A stretch of DNA of 64,000 bases from Akkermansia sp. RCC_12PD (GTDB lineage: Bacteria > Verrucomicrobiota > Verrucomicrobiia > Verrucomicrobiales > Akkermansiaceae): positions 2,294,001 through 2,358,000 of the forward strand of contig NZ_CP143889.1 in NCBI RefSeq assembly GCF_036417355.1. The letters are read 5' to 3'. Positions 26,467 to 34,908 of the stretch are shown piece after piece (position 1 is the first letter of the stretch; every line of letters begins with the position of its first letter). Position numbers and translations under genes: made by a program. The notes beneath the pieces are model-generated. The model made no database searches and was not told the origin of the DNA. It saw only the letters and a program-made list of their open reading frames with translations.

Positions 26467-27729
26467 ATGAGTACCCCCTCTCAAGAACAAAACAAGCGCT
26501 CGGCCGCAGATATTTTTGTGGCATTTGAGTATCAGTGGGATTACTTCGTGTTGATGTTATTAAAGTCGTTGGACCAATCCACAACTATTAGTTTCGAATT
26601 ACACGATGATGTTGGCGAACAGTCAGACCATAGGCTAATCCTTTACCAAGTCAAACATAGTGTGCAAAAAAATGCTCGTGGAGAAACAAAGTCTTTAAGT
26701 AACCGTGATATAGATTTATGGAAGACTATTTCTATTTGGATGAAGTTAATAGAGGAACAATCCGATTTTTTAGAAAATACCGAATTTCAATTAGTGACTA
26801 ATAAAAAAATCTCCGAAAATGCTTTCATAAAGGCAATTGAGAATTTTAAGATAACGCATTCTATTGAGGATCTTAGGTCGGCAATAGTAGAAATACAAGC
26901 GTCCAAAAGGTCTAAAGGAGATGCTTCCGGGGTAAGTGGCTCTAAAAAGAGCCGCATTGACGTATCTAAAATAATTTCAGACCTTTTGAATAAGCCATAC
27001 TTAGTTGATTTTATTGGTAAAATTTCTGTATCAACAACTTCAGATATACTTAAGGAAGACATAAAAGAACTGATGTACAGTCGATTCGCCTTAAATCGAA
27101 ACCGCATAGATTGGGTTTATAATAATCTGATGAGTAGTTTAAAAGATAATGCCATTGATAACATTTTGGCAGGTAAATCCGTGTCATTTACTGGAGCTAT
27201 TTTTGCAGAACAATATCAGAGCATCCTTGATATAGGGCGTAAGAAGCTTCATTTTCGAACAGACTATAGTTACCGGGATTTCGAAGGAAACCCTCGAGAA
27301 CTGTTGTTCATAAAACAATTATTCGCAGTTAATGATACACAAGAAGATGATACAGATAGAATTGCGGCTTTAACAACTAGTTGGCTTCGATTCCATAACA
27401 ATTTTCATGATCATTGGGATGACAATACTTTGATTTCTTATGACATTGATAAATTAACTCAAGATGTTTGCTCGGCTTGGCGTACGTTTCATCATTCTGC
27501 TCACCGTAATATCCCTCCTAATCCAAGACAAGAGGACTTATACGAAGCTGGATGTAACACCGTCGATAAATTACGAGAAAAGGATTTTAAGTTAGCTGAC
27601 GCTTCTTTAGGATCTGAAGTTAGCGAAGGGTGTATTTACTACTATTCCAATTCTTCAACAGCAATTATTCCTGAGTTGCCGCTTATAGGTTGGCATCTTG
27701 ATTGGGAAAATAAATTTAAGAAGAAATGA
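26467..27729 (+). CDS. ABC-three-component-type effector with N-terminal Cap4-like nuclease domain
   Basis: A 420-residue protein from the ATG at 26467 (MSTPSQEQNKRSAADIF). An in-frame ATG at 26425 is less likely. Residues about 13-75 read AADIFVAFEYQWDYFVLMLL, FELHDDV and LILYQVKHSV. This is the layout of PD-(D/E)xK nuclease domains of the Cap4/DUF4297 'dsDNA endonuclease' type, with an acidic residue and a QxK. The long C-terminal part, without catalytic motifs, would be the ABC-3C interaction domain. In known systems this protein is the toxic effector released by an SMC-like ATPase. Its stop overlaps the next start as ATGA. Codon use is strongly AT-rich. Confidence 0.65.
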   Translation: MSTPSQEQNKRSAADIFVAFEYQWDYFVLMLLKSLDQSTTISFELHDDVGEQSDHRLILYQVKHSVQKNARGETKSLSNRDIDLWKTISIWMKLIEEQSDFLENTEFQLVTNKKISENAFIKAIENFKITHSIEDLRSAIVEIQASKRSKGDASGVSGSKKSRIDVSKIISDLLNKPYLVDFIGKISVSTTSDILKEDIKELMYSRFALNRNRIDWVYNNLMSSLKDNAIDNILAGKSVSFTGAIFAEQYQSILDIGRKKLHFRTDYSYRDFEGNPRELLFIKQLFAVNDTQEDDTDRIAALTTSWLRFHNNFHDHWDDNTLISYDIDKLTQDVCSAWRTFHHSAHRNIPPNPRQEDLYEAGCNTVDKLREKDFKLADASLGSEVSEGCIYYYSNSSTAIIPELPLIGWHLDWENKFKKK

Positions 27730-28154
27730 ATAGAATATATAATAACGAAATGATATTCATGGCCTGTATTGTCCAATTACTTAAAACTGAAAAATTGGAT
27801 ATTGCGACCTTATATCTTTTTTGCACCTTGTTAATTGATGATAATCTTAGGCTTATAATACACGATTCCGTTAATTTAGAAAAATGTACTAGTCGAGTTT
27901 GCTCTCATGCTCTTCTCACTCGTAAAATCACAGCATTTGGACCATATTTTATAAATGCCCTTGTAATTCTAAAGCAGTCTGACTATATAGTTATAAATTT
28001 AAACTACATTGAATCAACGCAAAAAGAATTTCCAAAAGGGAATCTCAAAAGTAAAAGATTGCAAAGAATACTACGTGAAGCAGAGCATTTATTTGAAATA
28101 TGCCATAATTTTTCGGCTAAAGATATGTATCGCAAATTTAATATACAGCTATGA
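27726..28154 (+). CDS. ABC-three-component-type middle component
   Basis: A small 142-residue protein between effector and ATPase genes, overlapping both by 4 nt (ATGA at each end). The N-terminal YNNEMIFMACIVQLLKTEKLDIATLYLFCTLLID could be a degenerate winged helix, as in middle components of ABC-3C and Lamassu-like systems. Those link the ATPase to its effector. It has no catalytic motif. The assignment rests mainly on position, size and the neighbouring DUF3732 ATPase. Confidence 0.55.
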   Translation: MNRIYNNEMIFMACIVQLLKTEKLDIATLYLFCTLLIDDNLRLIIHDSVNLEKCTSRVCSHALLTRKITAFGPYFINALVILKQSDYIVINLNYIESTQKEFPKGNLKSKRLQRILREAEHLFEICHNFSAKDMYRKFNIQL

Positions 28155-30022
28155 ATTTATATATTGCAAGCATAAGATTGTGGTTCAAGGGTTTTCTTGA
28201 AAATGAAGAGAACGCGATAACGTATCGCTTTGAGCCAGATAAAATAAATGTAATTACCGGAGATTCTTCTACTGGGAAATCATCTATACTCGGAGTTATT
28301 GATTATTGTCTTCTGTCAGATGCTCCAACAATTGTTGAAAACATAATTAATGAAAATGTTGAGTATTATGGTATAAACATTTATCTCAATGGGAAAAGTT
28401 ATATTCTTATAAGGAAAGCTCCTCATTTGGGGACAGGAACTCAAGATGTGCATTGGTCGAAACAGAAAGAATACCCAATCCCGTATACTCCGACTCATTC
28501 GGTGGGTGAAATGAAAGTTTTGCTTTCCGAGATGTTTCAGGTTCCAGATCATAATAAAAAAGTGGGACGAAAGAATATCCCTATGTCATTTCGACACTTT
28601 CTTCCGCTCAACTACTTGACTGAAGATATTATTTCATCTGCAAATACATATTTCGACACTGCCTTCTTCGTTGACAAGAGTTTCGACTCTTTTCTTAATT
28701 TTGCATTGGAATACGCCAATGGAATTCGTTGTCATAATAGTAGAGAAATAGAAGACAAAATTCAAAAAGCAGAAAAAGATTTAAAGCAATATCAAGAGAA
28801 TCACCTTAAGGCGCAAGTCGTTGAAAGAGAATATAAGGAAAGTCTTATTTCTATCTACAAACAGGCGTTCCAGCTTAATTTGGTTTCTCCTGATAATCTA
28901 TTTCTACAAGAGGACGCAGGAGAACTTAGACGCTATATTCAGCATACCATATCTGAGTATGACCAATTAATCAAAAATGATGAAGATACTACAAAATTAG
29001 AACGTCTGAAAAATCGCAAAGACCAGATTAAAGCAACTCTGAATACCTATGACTCTCTGTTATCAGAGATGAAGAGAAATAAGAACTCAGGCGCAAAAGT
29101 ACAGGACAGCTTAAAACCGATTAAGTATATAAAGAATCATATCGACGAGGTTGTAAGCTCGTCTGATACAATTGAACTTCTTAAGCTATTGGAGAAACAG
29201 CTTATTCAAATCAAGGAAGAGAATCCTATTCAGACGGAATTACCGGCAGACTTCAATTCAAGGTATGATGAATTGAATAAGGAACTTACTACTATTGAAG
29301 AGGAGTTAAGACATTTTTCCACTCTTCGTAAAACGATTGCTAACCCTAAATGGGTGAACCAAGCGGTAAGCCTTAAGTATCGTCTAAAAGATTTAAAAAA
29401 GCCTAATCCAGATACTTATCAATCAAGTGTTGAAGAAGCTAAAATTTCTAAATTAACTGCCTTAAATTCTCAGCTTGGACAAATCCACTTGATGCCACAT
29501 GACGTAAAGGTGGAATTGAATAAATCTATTAACGAGTATTTTCAATCTCCAAATGGTATGGTGGACTCTTACCCAGATTCTACCATGTTGTATGACGATG
29601 AGAACCGTAGAATCTCATTATTGAAAAATGGCGAACATTACCCCATCCGTAACATTGGTAGCAAGTCTAACTATATGTTTTTGCATCTTTGTTTCTTCCT
29701 TGGACTTCATAAGTCAATAAAGTCTCATCATTCTGAACAAGTTGGTTCGTTTCTTTTCATAGACCAGCCGAGTATGCCCTACTACGCTGATAAAGATATC
29801 CTCAATAATGATGACAGGAGACAATTGACGAAGGCATTCCGATTGCTGAATGACTTTATGAATGAAATGATTGGCGAGCTCGGAGAGCATTTCCAAATCA
29901 TTTTGATTGAGCATGCTGATGAATCGTATTGGAAGAACCTAGAATTTTACCATACAGCTAGGAAATTTTCCAAGACTGAAAATGGTGGATTAGTCCCTAA
30001 ATATATTTACGAGAAAAAATGA
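28151..30022 (+). CDS. DUF3732 SMC-like ABC ATPase
   Basis: A 623-residue SMC/Rad50-like ATPase. The N-terminal half-domain has INVITGDSSTGKSSILGVIDYCL (Walker A GDSSTGKSS, about 37-45). A long coiled coil runs from about 195 to 430 (EIEDKIQKAEKDLKQYQENH). The C-terminal half-domain carries the DUF3732 hallmarks IGSKSNYMFLHLCFFLGLH and the Walker B FLFIDQPSMPYY, then IILIEHAD. Such ATPases sense foreign or aberrant DNA and license an effector in ABC-three-component defence. Both ends overlap neighbours by ATGA. Confidence 0.85.
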   Translation: MNLYIASIRLWFKGFLENEENAITYRFEPDKINVITGDSSTGKSSILGVIDYCLLSDAPTIVENIINENVEYYGINIYLNGKSYILIRKAPHLGTGTQDVHWSKQKEYPIPYTPTHSVGEMKVLLSEMFQVPDHNKKVGRKNIPMSFRHFLPLNYLTEDIISSANTYFDTAFFVDKSFDSFLNFALEYANGIRCHNSREIEDKIQKAEKDLKQYQENHLKAQVVEREYKESLISIYKQAFQLNLVSPDNLFLQEDAGELRRYIQHTISEYDQLIKNDEDTTKLERLKNRKDQIKATLNTYDSLLSEMKRNKNSGAKVQDSLKPIKYIKNHIDEVVSSSDTIELLKLLEKQLIQIKEENPIQTELPADFNSRYDELNKELTTIEEELRHFSTLRKTIANPKWVNQAVSLKYRLKDLKKPNPDTYQSSVEEAKISKLTALNSQLGQIHLMPHDVKVELNKSINEYFQSPNGMVDSYPDSTMLYDDENRRISLLKNGEHYPIRNIGSKSNYMFLHLCFFLGLHKSIKSHHSEQVGSFLFIDQPSMPYYADKDILNNDDRRQLTKAFRLLNDFMNEMIGELGEHFQIILIEHADESYWKNLEFYHTARKFSKTENGGLVPKYIYEKK

Positions 30023-31044
30023 ATATTAGATTAGGAATTCCGAAATATGCCACCGTGCAAATGGTTGGTAATAAGGCCGACGGTGAAGGCATTACTTTTG
30101 CTACTGAAGTAGAAGATCTGTCGCTTGCAGTAGATTTCTTGACTATTTTGGTCAAGAACGTATTTAAGTTTGAGGTTTTGAGTCAGTTTGACTGCATTGA
30201 TTCTTTAGATTTGAATCCGACATATCGGTTTATCAAAGCCATTTTCGAAAAGGAAGATGAGTTTGTCAAACAGTCCAATAATTTGGCTCGACACTTGTAT
30301 GATCAAAGCATTCATCCCAATATAAAAAATGGTGAGTTTTATGTAATCTATTTAACAGATTGTGGCATTAATGATGATTCTGTAGATGGTATCTTGTTAT
30401 TGAAAACAGAAATAAAAGACAAATTCTTAACAGTTGCCAATGAAAATGGTAACCTTTCTATTGTTCCTCAAGTGGGAATTAGTACGAAGCATATAGATAA
30501 AGGTTGTTTTATTCTCAATACAAAACCTGATGATGGTTATATCCTATCTATCGTTGATACATCAACAATTAGAATGGATGGACTTTATTGGACTAATAAT
30601 TTCCTTTATGCAAAGAAACTTGTTAATGACTTTCAGTTAACGAGAGATATAACATCTTTTTGCTCATCTGCAATCCATCAAATAGCAAAACAGTATCCCG
30701 AAAAAACAGTTGAGTTAGCCAAAGCTGCTCGGAATGTTGCTTTAATGTTACAGAATGATGGTGTAATGGTTAATACTTCCGAAATGCTTTCTGCATTATC
30801 TGTAGATGCCGAAATTGCCAATCAATTATCGAACTATAGACGAGACTATGAAAATAGAAATGGAGAAATCTCAGATTCTTTTCTTTGTGTATCCAATGCA
30901 GCAAAGAGAAAAGCTATTACAAAAGCAAATCTTATAAAACTTGGCTCTGATTTCGAAGTGAAAATTTTGGATCCTTCGACCGATATAGAACAAGGATACG
31001 ACAAAGAAAAAAGAAAGAACTATATTAAATTGTACTATCGCTGA
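30019..31044 (+). CDS. NdpA/YejK-like nucleoid-associated protein
   Basis: A 341-residue protein resembling the 37-kDa nucleoid-associated family (NA37/YejK). Relevant stretches are FYVIYLTDCGINDDSVDGILLLKTE, VGISTKHIDKGCFILNTKPDDGYILSIVD, YWTNNFLYAKKLVNDFQLTRDITSFC and the end KNYIKLYYR. Family members bind DNA or DNA-repair/topoisomerase proteins. Its start overlaps the ATPase stop (ATGA at 30019-30022), making it the fourth gene of the operon. Genome neighbours suggest it loads onto or recognises DNA for the ATPase or effector, which is inference. The 137 nt after it show no clear terminator. Confidence 0.7.
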   Translation: MNIRLGIPKYATVQMVGNKADGEGITFATEVEDLSLAVDFLTILVKNVFKFEVLSQFDCIDSLDLNPTYRFIKAIFEKEDEFVKQSNNLARHLYDQSIHPNIKNGEFYVIYLTDCGINDDSVDGILLLKTEIKDKFLTVANENGNLSIVPQVGISTKHIDKGCFILNTKPDDGYILSIVDTSTIRMDGLYWTNNFLYAKKLVNDFQLTRDITSFCSSAIHQIAKQYPEKTVELAKAARNVALMLQNDGVMVNTSEMLSALSVDAEIANQLSNYRRDYENRNGEISDSFLCVSNAAKRKAITKANLIKLGSDFEVKILDPSTDIEQGYDKEKRKNYIKLYYR

Positions 31045-31181
31045 TATAAATAACACTTCTGACGAGTCACGGATTCTGGAACACTACCGGCGAGTTGAAG
31101 GACGGTATGCATACGGCTTGTGTGTTTATAGGTTTCCATACGATAAATAGAAGGTGTTGATTTTTTTGGATTTATATCTTT

Positions 31182-32822
31182 TTACCTATTTAATTTGAAG
31201 GAACTATTTTGTTGTGTCGTCATTTCCAAATCCGTCTTGCCCGAAATAGCTGGATCGCGGGGGGTGCCATCTGGATAGGTGGTTTTATAGATGCCGAAGT
31301 CCTGGGCTTTTTTCTCCAGAGTATGGGTGATTTTGCTCGAAGCGGCGTTGATACGTAGGCGGCTTTCGCTGAGGTAGGAAGGATTGTGGAGGGGATGAGG
31401 GAATATCCTTGAAAGGAGCTGAGGGGATAACGGCTGGAGGATATCGTCGGAACAGGAGGCAGGATGATTTTGCTTCCAACGCTGAAACCATGTGGGTGAA
31501 GTCAGGTGTTTATATTGCTGAGCAATGCCTTTTCCCTTGATGGCATACACGCGTTCCGCCGCCAGCAGGGTCATGTTGTCAAATTGTTGTTGTTTGCGCC
31601 ATGATTGTTTGATTTGCTCCAGTTCGTCGGTACTTTTGGCTGCGGCGATGGTTTCCAGCGTTTTACGAGTTGAGGATTCCTTTTTTTGTGCCAAGTTGAG
31701 GAACATGCGACTGTAATAATCGTGGAATTCCCGAGAGGCTCGGTTGAAGTGCTCTATTTCAGGCTCCTGAAGCAATTTCTCTACAAGTATATCTTCAGGC
31801 GTTTTTTGGATTTCCTGCGTCAGGAGTCCTGTTTCATAGAGCCCCCATGTGAGGGCGCCTCCTGTGACGAGCGTTGCGCCTGCGAGGGCCAGAATTCTGT
31901 ACCGAAGTTTGTGGATGCGCTCTCGATGGAGAGCATGGTTCATTCCTGACAACCACGCTTCCGGCGAGGGTGAACGGTCGTCCCGTTCTATGGAAAGGTT
32001 TTGGATGAGGTATGGTGTAATACTCGCCAGCGTCTTTTCTTTTTGAACCAATGATTTCAATAGCTCTTGAGCCTGTGCGTCGCCAATTTCTTCGGATATT
32101 GTTTTCCAGAGGCAGGTGGTCGCCAGTTCATAGAAGCACGCTGCAAGGGAGTATTGGTCAGCACGTATGTCGGGGGCAGCGTTTTCCGTAAATAATTCGG
32201 GAGCCGAGTACGCAGAGTGTGCCAGTATATTGACTGTGCCATGAGGAGGGCGCTGAGATGCGGTGCCAAAATCGGCCAGAACGGGCTGTCCTTATTTTGT
32301 GAAAAGGATATTGCCGGGCTTGATGTCCAGATGGACGATGTGATTCCGGTTCAGGCAGTCGAGAGCCGAGACCAGAGCCTGAAGCCATGAGATGATGGAG
32401 CTTGGAGGAATGCGTTTGCCCGAGTGGATAACATCCCGCAGGGTTCCACCCTCAAGAAGAGGCATCACATAAAAGCAGGTTGTGGGCGAAAGACTGAATA
32501 CCCTGTGTATCTTGATGATGGAGGGATGTTCCAAGGAAGCAATCAGCCGGGCTTCCCTGATGAACTGGTTGACGGATTCGGCAAAGATGTGTTCCGTGTC
32601 TTCATCCAGGGGAATCAGGCAATGGGAGTCGGCATCTCTGGTGCAAAGCTCCTGAGGATAGTGTTCCTTGAGGACGACCTTTCTGTCCAGCGTCTTGTCA
32701 TGGGCCAGATACGCAATGCCGTTCGCCCCGTGACCGAGGACACGTTCGATCACGTAGGGACCGACCTTTTGGGCGGAAGGGAGGGAAACGAGTGCTTCGT
32801 GCATGGCGGATGAACGATTCAA
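31182..32822 (-). pseudogene. Ser/Thr protein kinase interrupted by one stop codon
   Basis: A single kinase frame runs from the ATG at 32822 (or 32804) to 31182, broken only by TAA at 32294-32292, where the relatives have glutamine (NILFTK-stop-GQPVLADFGTA; chromosomal kinase: NILLTEQGTPVLIDFGAA). The kinase core is otherwise complete: LGHGANGIAYLA, VVLKEHYP, HLDIKPGN and ADFG. A transmembrane helix (ILALAGATLVTGGALTWGLY) and an extracytoplasmic tail follow. A CAA to TAA change explains the break. Either it is recently dead or the stop is read through at low level. The HTH gene 25 nt upstream probably shares the transcript. Confidence 0.8.
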
Positions 32823-32847
32823 TCATGCCCCATCAGCTTGGAGGAAA

Positions 32848-33261
32848 TCAATCCTTGTCTTCCGAGAATTCCTCGTGCTCGATTTCATCGACAAGGGAAG
32901 AAGCAGGAGAACCTTCACGAACGATTTCATTGATTTTTGTCGCCAGAAAATCGGTCAGCGTCATTTTGCTGTCGAGAGCCTTGCGCTCCAGGGCCGCCTG
33001 GACATCCGGCGGCAGTTGAAGGATCACGCGGGACTCTGTTTCCACCTTCACGGACGGGAGCGTCACGGGCATCTCCATCATCAGGGAACGGATGATGTGC
33101 TCCTTGACCTCCGGAATCTTTTTCTTGGCCATCCAGTTGTAGACAGTCACTTCACTGACGAAGCACTGCTGTGCGAGCCACCTGTAGTCCAGTCCACGAG
33201 CCTTGAGCCAACGCTTGACGTCGGCTTTCAAATCCGTCTGTGGTTTGGAGTCTGAACTCAT
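32848..33261 (-). CDS. DNA-binding regulator: XRE-like HTH plus ribbon-helix-helix-like segment
   Basis: A 137-residue protein from the ATG at 33261 (MSSDSKPQTDLK). Residues about 10-45 (DVKRWLKARGLDYRWLAQQCFVSEVTVYNWMAKKKIP) form an HTH. Later, SRVILQLPPDVQAALERKALDSKMTLTDFLATKINEIV has the strand-helix-helix look of an RHH/antitoxin-type dimer domain, followed by an acidic tail. It lies just upstream of the broken kinase gene and divergent from the small ORF at 33442, so it may control both. The target is unknown. Confidence 0.65.
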   Translation of the reverse strand: MSSDSKPQTDLKADVKRWLKARGLDYRWLAQQCFVSEVTVYNWMAKKKIPEVKEHIIRSLMMEMPVTLPSVKVETESRVILQLPPDVQAALERKALDSKMTLTDFLATKINEIVREGSPASSLVDEIEHEEFSEDKD

Positions 33262-33441
33262 GATAGAGATATTAGCTTTCCTGCTATTGTTCGTCAACAT
33301 CCAAGCCATGAATGCCAGAGAAATAGGCAGATAGAATAAGAGATTGAGAGCTAGATTTCTCGGATGGATAATATCTTTTCTTCCATTATAGCTATAATAC
33401 TATTTGACAATACACTCTAAAACGATATAAAAAATATCCGT

Positions 33442-33645
33442 ATGGCGAGTATGCAGTGTGATATCCCCGAATTGCTCGAGAAGCTGAGCGATGAAGCCAG
33501 ACTGTATCTGTTGAAGCGTATGGCCTCCCGTAACCTTACCCTTCGGCAGGTACTTCTGGAGATTGTCATTGCGATAAGCAGAGAGAGGGCATCTATCCCG
33601 GAAAGAAGCACTGTCGTACATCCGCTCCAATCCGCATCCCGCTAA
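33442..33645 (+). CDS. Small helical hypothetical protein, 67 aa
   Basis: MASMQCDIPELLEKLSDEARLYLLKRMASRNLTLRQVLLEIVIAISRERAS is mostly helical; the NLTLRQVLLEIV part may be a short DNA-binding or dimerisation helix. It is the first gene of the plus-strand run to 41558, 24 nt before a secreted zinc-ribbon gene. No family recognised. Confidence 0.45.
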   Translation: MASMQCDIPELLEKLSDEARLYLLKRMASRNLTLRQVLLEIVIAISRERASIPERSTVVHPLQSASR

Positions 33646-33669
33646 TCCCACCAAAAGGAACCCACGACA

Positions 33670-33909
33670 ATGAAAACAATCCGTATCACTCTCATGGCTC
33701 TGATAGCAGTTTCCTGCTGTGCCTTACTTGCACATGCAAGTCTGTCCATCTCGAACACCGCCCCTATTCCTCATGAAGGTCTGAAATGCCAACAAAGCAA
33801 TGGAGTCAAAGTGTGTCCCACCTGCAATGGAAGCGGCAAGTTCGGCAACAACACCTGCATCAACTGCGGCGGCAAGGGCATTGTCCGCACAAACGGGCAG
33901 AGGCTGTAA
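33670..33909 (+). CDS. Secreted small zinc-ribbon protein (DnaJ-type CxxCxGxG)
   Basis: A 79-residue protein with a signal peptide (MKTIRITLMALIAVSCCALLAHAS) and a C-terminal CPTCNGSGKFGNNTCINCGGKG. These are two CxxCxGxG-like units as in the DnaJ/tryptophan RNA-binding inhibitor type zinc domain. It is probably exported and folds around one zinc. Its partner is unknown; it sits between a helical ORF and an AT-rich ankyrin-like gene. Confidence 0.65.
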   Translation: MKTIRITLMALIAVSCCALLAHASLSISNTAPIPHEGLKCQQSNGVKVCPTCNGSGKFGNNTCINCGGKGIVRTNGQRL

Positions 33910-33942
33910 ATTCTTAAAAAATAGCCCTAAATTTTGATTTCC

Positions 33943-34809
33943 ATGAAAAAAATTATTATCATTATATCAATTATTGTTTTAATCATTTTACCTATTATAG
34001 GATTTACAAATCACAGATACGATAATTCTGCATTTGAGAAAATTACTAAGAAGGATTTCCCATATCGTTCTTTCCGAATGAAAATAGGGGAAGAACTGAA
34101 TATAAAAAATGCCATAAACACAGCAAAAGAAAAAATAGAGAAGGCCTCATCACTAAGGTCCGTATATGATGATTTAAAAATGAAAGGAGGAAAAGTTGAT
34201 CGATGGATTATTAGCCAATTAGGAGAAATTGTCAATAACCAAAAATCTATTGATTATGTGTATTCCTCTGATTGTACTTTACTTACACATACAATTGTAA
34301 AAATGGGAAATGGGAATAAAGATTTTCGAATTGAATATGAGAATATTATTTATTCATTATTGAAAGAGGGCGCAGATTCCAATTTATCATATCCATTAAG
34401 AGCTGCAATAGATTCAAGAGGAAAATATTTGTCGGTTGCTCTTTTATTATGTGGAGCGGATCCTAATCAAGTACGCGAACAAAGCGATTCTGAATATCAC
34501 TATTTAAAACACTATTTCCCTAAAACAGCTCTGGCTACAGCCATCGATGAAGATTTATTGATTCCTTCAAAACTAGTTCACAGATCTGTTCCTTTATTCA
34601 GTGAAAATTTGAATGATGGTAAATTTGAATTTATTAAATTATTGATTGCTGCAGGTGTTGACGCAAATATAGAAAAAAGGGATGTTTCCGAAAAATTGAT
34701 AAAATACTCTGAAAACAGAGATAATTCCTATACATCTCCAACAGAAATATTAAATATGTTACTTTTTGTGGGATTTGATACACGAGATCTTTCGGCATTA
34801 GATCATTAG
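33943..34809 (+). CDS. Membrane-anchored ankyrin-repeat-like protein, very AT-rich
   Basis: A 288-residue protein from the ATG at 33943. The first helix (MKKIIIIISIIVLIILPIIGF) is a membrane anchor. Later segments (SLLKEGADSNLSYPLRAAIDSRGKYLSVALLLCGADPNQV, KLLIAAGVDANIEKRDV) have the LLxxGADxN signature of ankyrin repeats. They probably mediate protein binding outside the membrane. The gene is much more AT-rich than both neighbours, suggesting a separate origin. It has no coupled neighbours. Confidence 0.65.
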   Translation: MKKIIIIISIIVLIILPIIGFTNHRYDNSAFEKITKKDFPYRSFRMKIGEELNIKNAINTAKEKIEKASSLRSVYDDLKMKGGKVDRWIISQLGEIVNNQKSIDYVYSSDCTLLTHTIVKMGNGNKDFRIEYENIIYSLLKEGADSNLSYPLRAAIDSRGKYLSVALLLCGADPNQVREQSDSEYHYLKHYFPKTALATAIDEDLLIPSKLVHRSVPLFSENLNDGKFEFIKLLIAAGVDANIEKRDVSEKLIKYSENRDNSYTSPTEILNMLLFVGFDTRDLSALDH

Positions 34810-34908
34810 AGAAATAATGTAATTTATTAAAACAAATTTTCATATCAACTTTTAAATATAAGTAGAATAACTCACAGAAAACAATAGTTAATCTAACCCT
34901 TCGTCATT

